Shown here one piece after another: positions 1 through 12,183 of a DNA stretch of 64,000 nucleotides; position 1 is the stretch's first letter, and each line of letters begins with the position of its first letter. Location: positions 55,784,866 to 55,848,865 of the forward strand of contig NC_084800.1 of assembly GCF_963169125.1 (NCBI RefSeq), read 5' to 3'. The stretch comes from Humulus lupulus. Its lineage: Eukaryota; Streptophyta; Magnoliopsida; Rosales; Cannabaceae. The notes under the pieces are model-generated. The model was not told the DNA's origin. It did not search any database and saw only the letters and a program-made list of their open reading frames with translations. Both the position numbers and the translations under genes were made by a program.

Positions 1-1638
1 GTATTCTCCCAAGATTTGATTAACCACGAGCTGGGAGTCACTGTAGCAATGTATAGCTCTAGCTTTGAGCTATTTTGCTATACGAAGTCCCGCGAGTAAA
101 GCCTCGTATTCGGCCTCATTATTCGACGCATTGAAGCCAAATCTTAAGGCAGAATGAAATCTGCTCCCTGCGGGAGTAACCAAAATGACCCCTGCCCCCG
201 CTCCATTTTCATTTGATGAGCCGTCGACGTAAAGTTTCCACAGCGTGTGGGCCGGGGTTATCACCTCGTCGTCGGCTATGCCAGTACATTCCACTATAAA
301 GTCCGCCAACGCCTGTGCCCTAATGGTCGTCCTCGGGTGGTAGGTGATCTCGAACTGTCCGAGCTCAACTGCCCATTTAAGAAGTCGACCTGAAGCCTCT
401 GGTTTAGACAAGACTTTCCTAAGTGGTTGATCAATCAGCACATGGATGGGATGCGCCTGAAAGTAGGGGCGGAGCTTACGGGACAAATGAATTAGACTAA
501 GCGCCAGCTTCTCCATCAAGGGGTATCTTGACTCTGCCCCCAGTAATCTTTTACTGATGTAGTAAACGGGTCTTTGCACCTTCTTTTCTTCTCGAACGAG
601 TACTGCGCTTATTGCGTGTTCGGTGGTTGAAAGGTATAGGTACAGTATTTCTCCCGTTTCAGGTTTTGACAGAATGGGTGGTTCCGCAAGGTGCCTTTTG
701 AGCTCCTGAAAGGCCAGCTCGCACTCCTCCGTCCATTCAAATTTCTTTCCTCCTCTCAATAGGTTGAAAAATGGAAGACCACGATCCGTAGATTTCGAGA
801 TGAATCTGCTTAGGGCTGCCATCCTACCAGTCAAACTTTGGACATCTTTGTGCCTTTGAGGTGAGGGCATGTCAATTAGGGCCTTGATCTTGTCGGGGTT
901 GGCCTCGATTCCACGAGCGTTCACGATAAAGCCCAGAAATTTTCCTGAAGACACCCCAAAAGTGCACTTCTGAGGGTTTAGCTTCATGTTATACTTTCGG
1001 AGCACGCCGAAGCACTCTGCGAGGTCATCAACATGGTTCTTGTTGAGTTGAGACTTGACAAGAATGTCGTCAACATAAACCTCCATGTTATTCCCTATCT
1101 GTTCTGAAAACATCATGTTCACGAGCCGCTGGTATGTGGCCCCATCATTCTTAAGCCCGAATGGCATGACATTATAACAGTATAGCCCCTTATCCGTTAT
1201 GAAGCTCGTATGTTCTTGGTCGGGGGCATGCATGGGAATCTGGTTATATCCAGAATAGGCATCCATGAAGGACATCAGGCCATGCCCTGCCGTGGCATCC
1301 ACGAGCTGGTCAATTCTTGGTAACGAAAAACAGTCTTTCGGGCAAGCTTTGTTGAGATCTGAGTAGTCAATACAGGTTCGCCACGTCCCATTGGGTTTTG
1401 GGACCAACACCGGATTGGCTACCTAGTCAGGGTAAAAGGCATCCCTAATGAATCGGTTTGCCTTTAATCTGTCAACCTCCTCCTTTAGTGCCTTCTTTCT
1501 GTCTTCGTCCAGCTGTCTTCGCTTTTGTTGCTTCAGAGGGATGCTTTTATCTATATTCAGTGTGTGGCTTGCTATATTTGGACTTATTCCCACCATGTCC
1601 GAGTACGACCATGCGAAGACATCCTGGTTTTTCTTCAA
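1..1638 (-). pseudogene. Element Z pol: reverse transcriptase, RNase H and start of a second RNase H
   Basis: Translation on the minus strand gives an RT N-terminal part (1638-1423), a TAG at 1423-1425, then the RT core with PNGTWRTCIDYSDLNKACPKD, a VYVDDILVKS catalytic box near 1075-1100, and a first RNase H domain. A second RNase H begins with LYVDGSSNENGAGAG near 200-240 and keeps its Glu motif NNEAEYEALLAGL. A TAG at 70-72 interrupts it, but the same frame continues to base 1 with YSDSQLVV. Two RNase H domains in tandem are a known trait of the Tat lineage. Non-functional as read. Confidence 0.85.
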
Positions 1639-1739
1639 AAAGCAAATTAATTGCTATTTTGTCTCATCTTGGAGGTGTTTTCCAACCTTCACCTTTTTCG
1701 AGGAATCGGCTTCCTCGAGCTGAATTTCTTCGAGCTCCT

Positions 1740-3077
1740 CTAAGGGTTCGAGGTCAACTTTCTACTCAATCCTTGGATCGACTCTTCGTCAATTTCTAAG
1801 ATTGTCCCGTCTTTATTTTGAACAATGATGAGTGTTTGTGCGCTCGTCTGTTTCTTTCCTCTCAAGGAAATACTATAGCATTCCCTCCCTGCTAATTGAT
1901 CTCCCTTTAACATTCCGACTCCGCTAGGGGTGGGGAACTTAAGGGCCAGATGCCTCACTGATGAGACTGCCCCCAGTCCGACCAGGGCGGGTCTCCCGAG
2001 TAGCACATTGTAGGCTGATGGTAGGTCTACTACCAAGAACTCCATCATCTTGGTTGCCAAGACTGGGTAGTCTCCCAAGGTCACGGGGAGCTCGATGGAT
2101 CCCATGCAGGCGGTCCCTTCTCCTGAAAAGCCGTATAAAGTAGTTGCACATGCTTTCAGGTCGCGAAGGGAGAGTCCCATCTTCTCGAGGGTTGCTTTAT
2201 AGAGAATGTTGACTGAGCTCCCATTGTCTACGAGGACTCGGTGGACCCTTTTATTGGCCAGCTGGAGAGTGATGACCAGTGGGTCATGGTGAGGAAACTG
2301 GACATGAGACGCGTCTTCCTCAGTGAAGGGTATTGGTTGTGTTTCAATCCTCTAGCTTTTCGGAGCCCTAGGTTCGGGTTCATAAGGAGACCCATCCCCA
2401 GTTTTTAGCTCGTTAACGTATCTCTTTTGGGCATTCCTGCCCACTCCTGCGGGATGAGGCTCTCCCGACATGGTTATTACATCCTCTCCATCTATCGGCG
2501 GGGGCCTATTTTCTTCCCGAGCTCGGGAATTATTGTTTTGTGCGGTCGAAGGCGCGGCTATTCTCTGGCTCGCGGCCGCCTGACTAGTACTCTGGTTTTT
2601 GACATATTGCCTGAAGTAACCTCTCGAGATCAATCCTTCGATCTCGTCCTTCAGTTGTCGACATTCATCGGTTGTATGCCTGGTGTCTCTGTGAAATCGG
2701 CAATACTTGCTTGAATCCCTCTTGGATTTCTGATTTCTCATTGGGTCCGGACACCTAAAGGGGACCTAGTTTTCATTAGCCAGATATATGTTCTCCCGAG
2801 ACTCGTTGAGCTCGGTGTATACTCTATACACGGAGAAATATCTCTCCCCCTTCTTTTTCTTTCCTCCTTCGGCCTCGGGGTTACTTCCTTCGTTCTTTTT
2901 TCTCTTGGAAGGGTTTTCCACAGTAGGCTTTGAAGCTACTGGGTCTGCTGAGGTTGAGGCAGAGTTTACGTTTATCGTTGTAGTTTTGGGCTGGGAAGTC
3001 ACATTAAGTGTCGACCTCGCTTCCTCTACATTGACAAACCTCTGCACTCGTCTATTAAACTCGGTTAGGGACCTCAC
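1740..3077 (-). pseudogene. Element Z gag C-terminus and aspartic protease, broken
   Basis: Three minus-strand open stretches (3077-2766, 2741-2352, 2180-1740) lie in one frame, separated by stops. The first two give a basic linker and the zinc-knuckle-like motif KYCRFHRDTRHTTDECRQLK, typical of the gag-to-protease junction in this lineage. The third corresponds to the C-terminal half of the retroviral-type protease, with VVDLPSAYNVLLGRPAL. The protease active site would fall in the disrupted stretch 2181-2351, where the minus strand still shows an LVDNGSSVNILYK-like sequence. The downstream RT is in another frame, so a frameshift lies between about 1640 and 1740. Confidence 0.7.
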
Positions 3078-3210
3078 CGGTGTTTTCTTTGCATATCGTC
3101 CCAGAGGGCGCTTCCTGGCATTACTTCGGCTGGGACAGCCATTAAGTGTCCACTGTCATCCACATTTTGAGCTCGGGTGACTTCCAAGTTAAACCTTGTA
3201 AGGTAACTTT

Positions 3211-4722
3211 TTAATGTTTCGCTAGTTGTTGCCGAACATTAGTTAGGGTTGACGCCTCAGGTCGAACCCCCATCATGGCTTTGAACTGCTTTTTGAAGTC
3301 TTTAAACAGCTGCTCCCAAGAGGTTATTGAATGTCTCTTATATTTTTCGAACCAGCTTTTAGCTGGTCCTATCAATGATGCTGGAAATAGCATGCATCTG
3401 AGCTCGTAACCCACGTTACTGGCTCTCATTATGGTGTTGAACGTACTCAGATGACTATATGGGTCAGTTTTTCCCTTGAACGTCGAGACGTGAGGGATCC
3501 GAAACCCTTGTGGAAATGGAGTGTTGGAAATATGGGGAGCAAACGGTTCAAGCTCCTCATCAGAATCTTCATATCGATCATGCTCTTGCTCGTTTTTCAA
3601 AAGCCTGAATGCCTTTTCCAGCTGATCGATTCTCTCTTGGACTGGGTCTGCGAGAGGCAAAGTTTGAAATCGGTTGTCGTCGATCATAATTCCAGGCTCA
3701 CATCTCCGTAAGGGATCTTTGCGCCTATTCAAGCGATCCCTCAGGTCCGAATTTATCGGGTCAACATTACCCTGACTTTGATTCAGGTGTTCTCGCAGGT
3801 CGGGGCGATCTCTGCGGCTTCCAGTTTTCTTACGACCTCGGTCATGCTTGCTGACCGACCTAGTATCTCCAGAGTCGTCACTGGTAAAACTTGTCGCATA
3901 GTTATTTTGAGATGGATTTCTTCCATGCCGCCTCGTCTCCGCCGTGCGAGACCGGGATGTTTGACTTCTTTCTAATGGGGCACCTCTCCGTTCCTGGAAA
4001 GTTCCCCTATTTCCTTGTCTCCTTTCCACATGCCTTTCGCTCTGATCTCGAACTGGTTGTGTATTCTTGCGAGGAGGCGAAGGATATCTTATTGGTGATG
4101 GAGGGAACCGTATGGGCGACGATGGCTGCCACCCATTTCGTGGCCTAGACGGTCCGGAGTTTGCCCGAGATGGGTTGGTTGCGTGTGGTGCATTCCCAGG
4201 GGCTTGAGTCCGAGCCTCTGCAGGGGCTCGGTTGTTCTCAGTTTCCCCAGGTGCTTCCATAGGTGGATTAACCGGGGCCCTAGCCCGAGTACTCCTCTGG
4301 GGCCTAGGTGGAGCGGATGGCTCTGTGGGTGCCGGAGGTTGAGCCGGCCTCCTCATGGTAGCATCTTTCCGTGGACGCCCACGGGGTCTACGGGGAGGAA
4401 CGTGTACGTCCCTTGGAGGAGGGGCTTGGTTTTCACGCGGAGGCGGGGGCTGAGCCACCTGCGCCTCTGCGGCTATCCTTGCCAACTCCTCATTCCGTTT
4501 GTTGGCCTCTGCCAACTGCTGTTTTAGTTGCCGGTTCTCGAGTTCCACAATAGGAACATATCGCTCAGGATTGTAGTACATATCCTCATCTCTTGGTGGG
4601 GGAGGCGGTCCTCTAGAATCGGAGGATCCACTCCTTTCTTCGACATCTGGGTTTTCCATCGGCTGTTTCCCAGGACGTCTTGGATAATTTTCCTCAGGAG
4701 CGTTCTGATTATTAGTGGCCAT
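3211..4722 (-). pseudogene. Element Z gag polyprotein, N-terminal part
   Basis: A 503-residue open frame starts at the ATG at 4720-4722, 50 bases inside the LTR. The first 250 residues are low-complexity, rich in Pro and Arg. The C-terminal third holds the capsid-like domain of plant gypsy gag (HLSTFNTIMRASN, FPASLIGPAKSWFEKY, SWEQLFKDFKKQF). It stops at 3211, after which related sequence continues in another frame, so gag is truncated by a frameshift. It would form the internal virus-like particle of the retrotransposon. Confidence 0.8.
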
Positions 4723-4771
4723 GAATTACTCAGGGACAGAATGCTTAAGGCTCTCAATGAAAGCACCAAAC

Positions 4772-5568
4772 TGTTGACGCCGTTTTTCGTCAACAGTGAA
4801 AGAAGAGCATGTAAACAATAATTAGTAATGGCCAATATAAATATGATAATACAAACACGATTTTTTACGTGGTTCAGCAGTTAAATCTGCCTAGTCCACG
4901 AGTCTTTCTTATTAGGACTTAAGAATATCTCTGAAAACCCTTCAATGATGAATTCTCTAGAGTTTTCCTTAGGCTCACAAAAGTTCGGGTCCTTTACAAT
5001 GGTGCATATCTTCTCTATTTATAGAGAAGATTTCAGAATACTATCCTACATATTTTGGGTAGTTACTATTTTTATCCAAATAAATTAAATGGCCTTAAAT
5101 GCCTATAATCCGATATAAAAGGAAACGTCCCCTGAAGACCAGGGAACGTATAACTGATCAAATAATATCCCATGATTTTAGGGGATTTACAGTAATAAAT
5201 GTAGACGTCGTCTCTTATAGATGACTCATTAGGATATTCAAGATTATTATCCTATATTACCAAGGCCTTGTTCTCCCAGGTCTCTTATCAACTTTCGAGC
5301 TTATAACATCTCCCGAGGCCACATTACTCCGAGATCGTACGCGCGTCAGGCTCGGAGCCCATGATCCGAGGTCACCCTTGAGAACAGATACACCTCGGAG
5401 CCTACCTTTCGAGCTCGTGGGGATTTCGAGGCCACCATCTTCGAAGTCGTCTCAACTTTGCAGGCTCGATGTTTAGACTCCGAACATATTCCAGACTTTA
5501 CAAGTTCATTCACTATGCATCCAGTTTTCGAGGTCACACTTATCGTGGCTCGAAATCTGGGTATAACA
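4772..5568 (-). repeat. Element Z 5' LTR (797 bp), with adjacent primer-binding site
   Basis: The plus-strand ends are TGTTGACGCC and GGGTATAACA, giving the short terminal inverted repeat TGTTR/YAACA. The minus strand just inside the LTR (4752-4769) reads TGGTGCTTTCATTGAGAG. This is a putative tRNA-complementary primer-binding site, identical to the one in element G (tRNA identity not resolved). The LTR shares the blocks TACGTGGTT and AGTCCACGAGTCT with the LTRs of G and, with small changes, A. Confidence 0.8.
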
Positions 5569-5660
5569 GATATAGAAGAGATATACAAAGCATGTCTTTA
5601 ATTTTAATTATAAAATACCTGACAATACAAATTAATTATAAAAAGGTTAGTAGCGACACC
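5569..5660. other. Short AT-rich junction sequence between Z and A
   Basis: These 92 bases match neither the Z LTR nor pol of A. They contain one arm (CCTGACAAT at 5618-5626) of an inverted repeat whose other arm (ATTGTCAGG at 5661-5669) is the first recognisable part of A. It may be repair filler at the truncated 5' end of A. Confidence 0.4.
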
Positions 5661-6057
5661 ATTGTCAGGACCTCCACTGACCATTCTCCCTTCTTGATGG
5701 CCTACGGATACGAGGCTATGCTCCCAATTGAGGCAGCAATCTCCACACACCAACGGGATACGTATGACCCGACCGCGAGCCATGCTTTACTTTGGGAGTC
5801 CCTGGACCTCGTGGAGGAGCTACGCAAAGCTTCGAGTAGCATCCTCCCAGCAAAAGGTACCCAGATATTTTAACTCCAAAGTGAAAGATAGAAAGTTTGG
5901 GCTCAGAGATCTGGTGTTGCGAAGAGTCTTCTTAGCCACCTGAGACCTCGGTGCGGGAGTGCTGAGACCCAACTTGGGAGGGCCCATACCAAGTCAAGAG
6001 CGTTGTGTGTCCGGGAACATACAAGTTAGCCTGATTAAGTGCGGAGCTGATTCCTCA
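5661..6057 (+). pseudogene. Element A integrase C-terminal part, first piece
   Basis: Plus-strand translation gives RTSTDHSPFLMAYGYEAMLP, a motif found near the end of Ty3/gypsy integrases, then SLDLVEELRKA. A frame change follows near 5850, then FNSKVKDRKFGLRDLVLRR. A further small disruption leads to the final segment, which is cut by element B. The last codons and the TAA stop resume beyond B at 12139-12183. The upstream catalytic core is absent. Confidence 0.8.
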
Positions 6058-8540
6058 TGTGTAACGCCCTAGTTACCCCATAACCGTTACGGTGAACCGA
6101 AAATTTGACCCGCTACCCGAGTCCTTTGGTTAAAAACGTGTTCTAAGTGTTATTAACAGGCTAAGGTGAAAAACAACAAAAAGGAAATGATATATTTTAT
6201 TATATACATAAAACTGTTCATGGGCCCACAAGAACATTTACAAGTTATTTACAACTCAAAAGGGTCATTACTATTTCAAAATTACAAACCCGCCGACCTA
6301 AGCGGCAAAAATAGGGTAAACCCCCTAGTTCCTCTGAGAACTCCTTGGCCGTGGTGGTCAAGCGGCCGCATATGTACACATCACCACCTAAGCTCTCCAC
6401 TCAAGGCTGGGTGAGCTTTTCTTTCCCTTTACCTGCACCACATAGCACCCATGAGCCAACGCCCAGCAAGAAAACACAGTATTATATGTAAACATTATCA
6501 AATGATTATCATTATAATCACACAAAGCTTATAGCTCTTAAACAGTTAAGTGAATATCACTTGAGGTTCTAGAAAAACCATACTAGGTGACTGACAAGCA
6601 AGTCACTAATATAAACAAAAGAGTGGCTGCTAAGTAAGCCACTAGCCTTAAGCAGACAAGAGACTGATAGGTAAGCCTCTAACTTTAAACAGAAGAGTGG
6701 CTACTAGGTAAGTCACTAGCCTTAAACAGACGAGAGACTGATAGGTAAGTCTCCAACTTTAAACAGAAGAGTGGCTGCTATGTAAGCCACTAGCTAGTAA
6801 CTGATAGGTAAGTCACACAAGCGCTTATAATATTCATTGAACTTAAGGTCGGTCCGGCATTAATGCTCTTTGAGTCATCCAATGTAGATATCGATTAGAT
6901 CTAATCTTTATTGGCTTACGTTGAACACGCTAAGACCGTCCTGACTTATGAGTCAGCACCGTGTGACCAGTGCCCAGTACCACTGCCGAACCTGACTAAT
7001 GAGTCACAGCTTCACAGTTGATACTGACACCTTTGCCACTTCTGACTTATGAGTCAGCACCGTGTGACCAGTGCCCAGTACCACTGCCGAACCTGACTAA
7101 TGAGTCACAGCTTCACAGTTGATATTGACACCTTTGCCACTTCTAACTAATGAGTCAGTGCCATACACAAGCGAGCAAGATTCACTAAGCATTCTATGAT
7201 CAATCCATGTCTACATTTACACAATCAACATGCCTCAAGAATAGTCATGCATGTCACATACGGGGTGTAGTTTTCTTACCTCAGATTCGAGCTAGAATGA
7301 ATAGAAGAACAACCCTTGAGAACGGTCTAGCTTTTAGTCCTTTAGCGGTCACCTAATCATAACACATTATAGGATACCATCAATAAAATGATAATCAAGG
7401 GTTCCCAAGCCAAGATCTAGCCTCCGAGACATCAATCCCCACTAATCCGGGTAGTAGGAGTGATCCCGAGGCCTAAAACCATGTTCCCAGGGCCAAAACA
7501 CTCAAACGGGCTCAACCCTGCTCAAGGGCTGTGGCCCTGGCATCAAGGGCCGCGGCCCCCAGCCACCTCTGAAACAAGGGCCGCGGCGCCCAGCAGGCAC
7601 AACTTCCCCACCTGCTTCTCCAAGCAAGGGCTACGACTCTCCAAGAACAGGGCCGCGACACCTGACCCAGAACATGCCCAAACTCGATTTTCAACTTCCC
7701 AAAGCCTCCAAAATCATGCCTAAACATTACCAAATCATCAAATCAAAGTTCCCAAGCTTCCCAATCCTCCAAAACCATCAAAACCCAAGGTTCAATCAAA
7801 CCAAAAACTCAACAATTCACAAAAGCCAATCCAAAGCTTAGAAACTCTAAAAACTCAAAACTTTAAACTTAGATTACCTTCGATTGGGTTGTTTCTCGTC
7901 AAATCCTTCGGTCAAGAAGCTTCTAATCTTTCCTAGGATCGCTATGCCTCGATCCTCGCTTGATTGCGACTCCTAGAACTCAAGATATCTTCAAAAACGC
8001 TTTGAACGGTGAAAATGAGCTAACGGGGAAGAACGAGAGGTTTTCTAACGTACGTTCTATCTGACAAGCTACTTCAACCTTAAGTAACCTCAAATAAAAC
8101 CTAGTGCTCGGGGTCCCAAAAACCTCCCCGAGGACATTATAGTCAAAACTTCCAGAATTTCTCCCTGATCTCAATAACTTCCAATTTATCATCAAATAAA
8201 CATTCTTATTACCCAATAATTGACCCCGTTATGACAAAACCGCTAATCCACTAAATAGGACCGTCTCATGTCGAATAGCTCGAATATATCTCCATAATAA
8301 TGGAATCTCATTCACAAATCACATTATGCACCCAAATACACAAATTTACCCTCAATGGGCCAAATTATCAAAACATCATAATATTTCAAATGTGGACCCA
8401 CATGCATGCATATAACATCATATTATAATATAATTCACATAAACATGCATATATTCATTTAATGGCATAATTAAACAGTTATGGCCATCCCGGCCTACTA
8501 AACCGCCACTAAACCACATCGGAGAATTCGGGGCATTACA
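6058..8540 (-). repeat. Element B 3' LTR (2.48 kb)
   Basis: It runs from TGTGTAACGCCC to GGGGCATTACA on the plus strand. Next to it on the minus strand is the polypurine tract AAGGAGGGGATAGT (plus 8541-8554). Internal tandem repeats are visible: three 74-bp copies starting near 6621, 6695 and 6769, and a 101-bp duplication starting near 6941 and 7042. It also carries the conserved block AACGCCCAGCAAGAAAAC with TTACCTGCACCACATAGCAC (6428-6474), and GC-palindrome motifs GGGCCGCGGCCCC near 7545-7585. Confidence 0.85.
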
Positions 8541-8576
8541 ACTATCCCCTCCTTATTGAAATTTCGTCCTCGAAAT

Positions 8577-11500
8577 TTACCTGAACAACTCGGGATACTG
8601 ACTCTGCATATCTGACTCCAGCTCCCAGGTCGCTTCCTCGACCTTGTTGTTCCTCCACAACACCTTAACCAAAGGTATCGTTTTATTCCTGAGGACCTTA
8701 TCCTTTCTGTCAAGTATCTGAACTGGTTGCTCCTCAAAGGAGAGATCTGGTTCAAGCTCCAGATCTTCATAACTCAAAATATGGCTCACATCAGATACAT
8801 ACCTCTGAAGAGCTGAAACATGAAACACATTATGCACGGCCAACAACGCCGGAGGCAAGGTCAATCTGTAAGCCACCTGACCAATCCTCTCTAGGATCTC
8901 AAATGGACCTACAAATCTAGGACTCAGCTTGCCTTTCTTCCCAAACCTTCTCACCCCTTTCCATGGCGAGACTCTAAGGAAGACATAGTCTCCCACTTGG
9001 AACTCCACGTTCCTGCGCTTGGGATCTGCATAGCTCTTCTGTCTACTCTGAGAAGCGAGCATCTGAGCTCTAATATTCTCAATGGCCTCACCGGTCCTCT
9101 GAACTGCCTCAGGACCTAAGTATCTCCTTTCACTTGTCTCATCCCAATGAATGGGAGATCTACACTTCCTACCATACAACATCTCATAAGGTGCAACTCC
9201 AATGGTAGACTGGTAACTGTTGTTGTAGGAGAACTCTATCAAAGGCAGATAGTTACTCCAAGATCCACCAAAGTTCAGTACACATGCTCTCAGCATGTCT
9301 TACAGAATCTGGATCGTCCTCTCAAATTGCCCATCTGTCTGAGGATGATAAGCAGTACTGAACTTCAACTGTGTCCCCATGACTTTCTGCAAACTCCCCT
9401 AAAACTTGGAAGTAAGAGTAGGGTCCCGATCTGACACGATCGACCTAGGTGCTCCATGGAGGCGCACGATCTCTCTCACATAGAGATTTGCATACTGGTC
9501 AACTGTATAAGTAGTCCTCACTGGCAGAAAGTGAGCTGACTTGGTGTAACGATCCACTATCACCCAAATAGAATCATGCTGACCAACAGTCCTGGGTAAG
9601 CCCACCACAAAATCCATTGTGATGTCTTCCCACTTCCACTCTGGGATATCCAGAGGTTGCAGTAACCCTGCCGGCCTCTGATGCTTAGCCTTGACCTGTT
9701 GAAATGTCAAGCACTTAGCCACATACTCTACTACATCTCTCTTCATCCCTGGCCACCAATACAACGATCTCACATCCTGATACATCTTCGTGGTGCCTGG
9801 ATGCAAAGAGTAAGGTGTAGTATGAGATTCATCCAGAATCTCCCGCCTCAAAGCAGTGTCTAGCGGAACACATATCCTCCCCTTGTATCTTAACAAGCCT
9901 AACTCAGACACTGTATAATCTCTGGATGCTCCAGCCAGAACATCCTCTCTGATCTTGATTAGCTGTGGATCACTCAGCTAACCCTCTTTGATTCTCTCCA
10001 ACAGTGTAGACTGTAGCATAATGTTAGCCAACTGGCCCACCAGCAACTCTATACAAGCTCTAGTCATATCATCTGCTAACTCTCTAGCTATCAGCCTCAT
10101 ACTATGAATCTGTCCTGGACCCTTCCGGCTTAAAGCATCAGCTACCATGTTGGCTTTTCCCGGATGATACAAAATCTCACAGTCATAATCTTTTACTAAC
10201 TCCAGCCAACGCCTTTGCCTTATTTTCAAGTCTTTCTGGGTGAAGAAGTACTTCAGGCTCTTGTGGTCTGTATAGATCTCACACTTCTCTCCATAGAGAT
10301 AATGCCTCCATATCTTTAAAGCAAAAACCACAGCCGCCAACTCTAAATCATGAGTGGGATATCTCTTTTCATACTCCTTCAACTGACGAAAAGCATAAGC
10401 AATTACCTTCTCTGATTGCATCAAAACACAGCTCAAACCCTGATGAGAAGCATCGCAATAAATCACAAACTTCTCTTGATCTGTTGGAAGACTCAGAATC
10501 AGAGCTGTAATCAATCTCTGCTTCAATTCCTGGAAGCTGTTCTCACATTTATCCGACCACACAATTTTTTGACTCTTGCGTGTCAGCTCAGTCAATGCAG
10601 TAGCAATCTTTGAGAACCCTTCCACGAAATGCCTATAATAACCTGCCAATCCAAGGAAACTTCTAACCTCAGAAGAATTCTTTGGCCTTGGCCAATCTCT
10701 GACCGCTTTGATCTTTGCTGGATCTACCTTAATCCCCTCCTTACTAACAATGTGTCCAAGAAAGGATACCTAAGACAACCAGAATTCACACTTCTTGAAT
10801 TTAACAAACAATCTGTGTTCCCTCAGTCTCTGTAGAACCAGCCTCAGATGTTGTTCATGCTCTGACTCAGTTTGAGAATACACCAGAATATCATCGATGA
10901 CGACGATCACAAACTGGTCCAAGTAATCCTTGAACACTCTGTTCATCAGATCCATAAAAGCAGCAGGGGCATTAGTCAATCCAAATGACATAACTAAAAA
11001 CTCATAATGCCCATACCTGGTACGAAAAGCAGTCTTCGGTATGTCTCCCTCCTTGACCCTCAACTGATGATAACCAGAACGAAGGTCGATCTTAGAGAAT
11101 ACCTTCTTGCCTTGCAACTGATCGAACAGATCATCTATCCTTGGCAAAGGATACTTGTTCTTAATTGTCAGCTTATTCAGTTCTCTGTAATCAATATACA
11201 TTCTCAGAGAACCATCCTTCTTCTTTACAAACAGAACTGGCGCACCCCAAGGTGAGAAACTAGGTTTGATAAAACCCAAATCCAACAGCTCTTGCAACTG
11301 TACCTTTAATTTTGTCAACTCAGCTGGGGCCATTCTGTATGGCGCTCTAGACACTGGCTCCGTCCCTAGTGCCAGTTCTATAACGAACTCAATTTCTCTA
11401 TGCAGTGGCAACCCCGACAAATCTTCTGGAAACATATCCAGGAATTCACATACAAGTCTAGTATCCTCTGGCCTCACTGGCATGACCTGAGTGGTATCAA

Positions 11501-11697
11501 CCACACTGACTAAGAATCCAATGCAACCTCTTTGCAATAGATCCCTGGCCCTCAACACAGAAATCATAGGAACGCGAGGTTCATGCACAACACCAACAAA
11601 CACAAAAGGATCCTCACCTTCAGGCTCAAAGGTGACCATTTTCCTTCTGCAATCAATAGTTGCCCCATACTTTGTCAACCAGTCCATACCCAAATAA
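8577..11697 (-). pseudogene. Element B pol: protease end, RT, RNase H, integrase, chromodomain
   Basis: One minus-strand frame runs from 11693 to the TAA at 8577-8579. It is interrupted by nonsense codons near 10770, 9978, 9399 and 9300, not by frameshifts. In order it shows [14 protein letters not shown] (protease end), the RT core ([39 protein letters not shown]), RNase H ([21 protein letters not shown]), an integrase zinc domain (HPGTTKMYQDV, then CLTF), the catalytic core (TMDFVVGLP) and a C-terminal chromodomain (PLVKVLWRN, EEATWELE). The zinc domain reads CLTF where the family has C-x-x-C, so the last zinc-binding Cys appears lost. Dead copy. Confidence 0.88.
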
Positions 11698-12138
11698 AAC
11701 CTAGTGCTCGGGGTCCCAAAAACCTCCCCGGGGACATTATAGTCAAAACTTCCAGAATTTCACCCTGATCTCAATAACTCCCAATTTATCATCAAATAAA
11801 CATTCTTATTACCCAATAATTGACCCTGTTATGACAAAACCACTAATCCACTAAATAGGACCGTCTCATGTCGAATAGCTCGAATATATCTCCATAATAA
11901 TGGAATCTCATTCACAAATCACATTATGCACCCAAATACACAAATTTACCCTCATTGGGCCAAATTATCAAAACATCATAATATTTCAAATGTGAACCCA
12001 CATGCATGCATATAACATCATATTATAATATAATTCACATAAACATGCATATATTCATTTAATGGCATAATTAAACAGTTATGGCCCTCCCGGCCTACTA
12101 AACCGCCACTAAACCACATCGGAGAATTCAGGGCATTA
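11690..12138 (-). repeat. Element B 5' LTR, truncated to its first ~450 bp
   Basis: Nearly identical to 8088-8540; I count about nine substitutions by eye over ~450 bp. It joins pol at the shared sequence CAAATAAAACCTAG. In element orientation only the U3 beginning remains. Confidence 0.85.
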
Positions 12139-12183
12139 CCTCACGCCTGGAATGTCGAGCATCTTCGCCGGTATTACCAGTAA
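12139..12183 (+). pseudogene. Element A integrase C-terminal end, second piece
   Basis: Directly after element B the plus strand encodes a peptide ending HLRRYYQ and a TAA at 12181-12183. This is a common end of gypsy integrases. It continues the reading frame interrupted at 6057 once B and one copy of CCTCA are discounted. Confidence 0.85.

Larger units (their letters stand above)
1..5568 (-). mobile_element. Element Z: partial Ty3/gypsy (Tat-like) retrotransposon
   Basis: Reading on the minus strand, the order is LTR (4772-5568), primer-binding site, gag, protease, reverse transcriptase and RNase H. The element then runs off the left edge, so integrase and the 3' LTR are not visible. The gag-pol order and the RT motif SFMDAYSGYNQI are typical of the Tat lineage. 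Coding is broken by several in-frame stops and at least two frameshifts (near 3.1-3.2 kb and 1.65-1.74 kb), so it is a dead copy. The five bases after the LTR are GATAT; the matching left copy lies outside the window. Confidence 0.85.
6058..12138 (-). mobile_element. Element B: chromovirus (Tekay/Del-like) retrotransposon with internal deletion
   Basis: Minus-strand element with a complete 3' LTR (6058-8540), pol (8577-11693) and only the first ~450 bp of the 5' LTR (11690-12138). A 5-bp duplication CCTCA flanks it (6053-6057 and 12139-12143). The ends are slightly irregular: two extra bases TG at the left and two missing at the right. Gag, the primer-binding site, most of the protease and about 2 kb of the 5' LTR are gone. 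A chromodomain at the end of integrase and long LTRs place it in the chromovirus clade, probably Tekay/Del. Confidence 0.88.
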
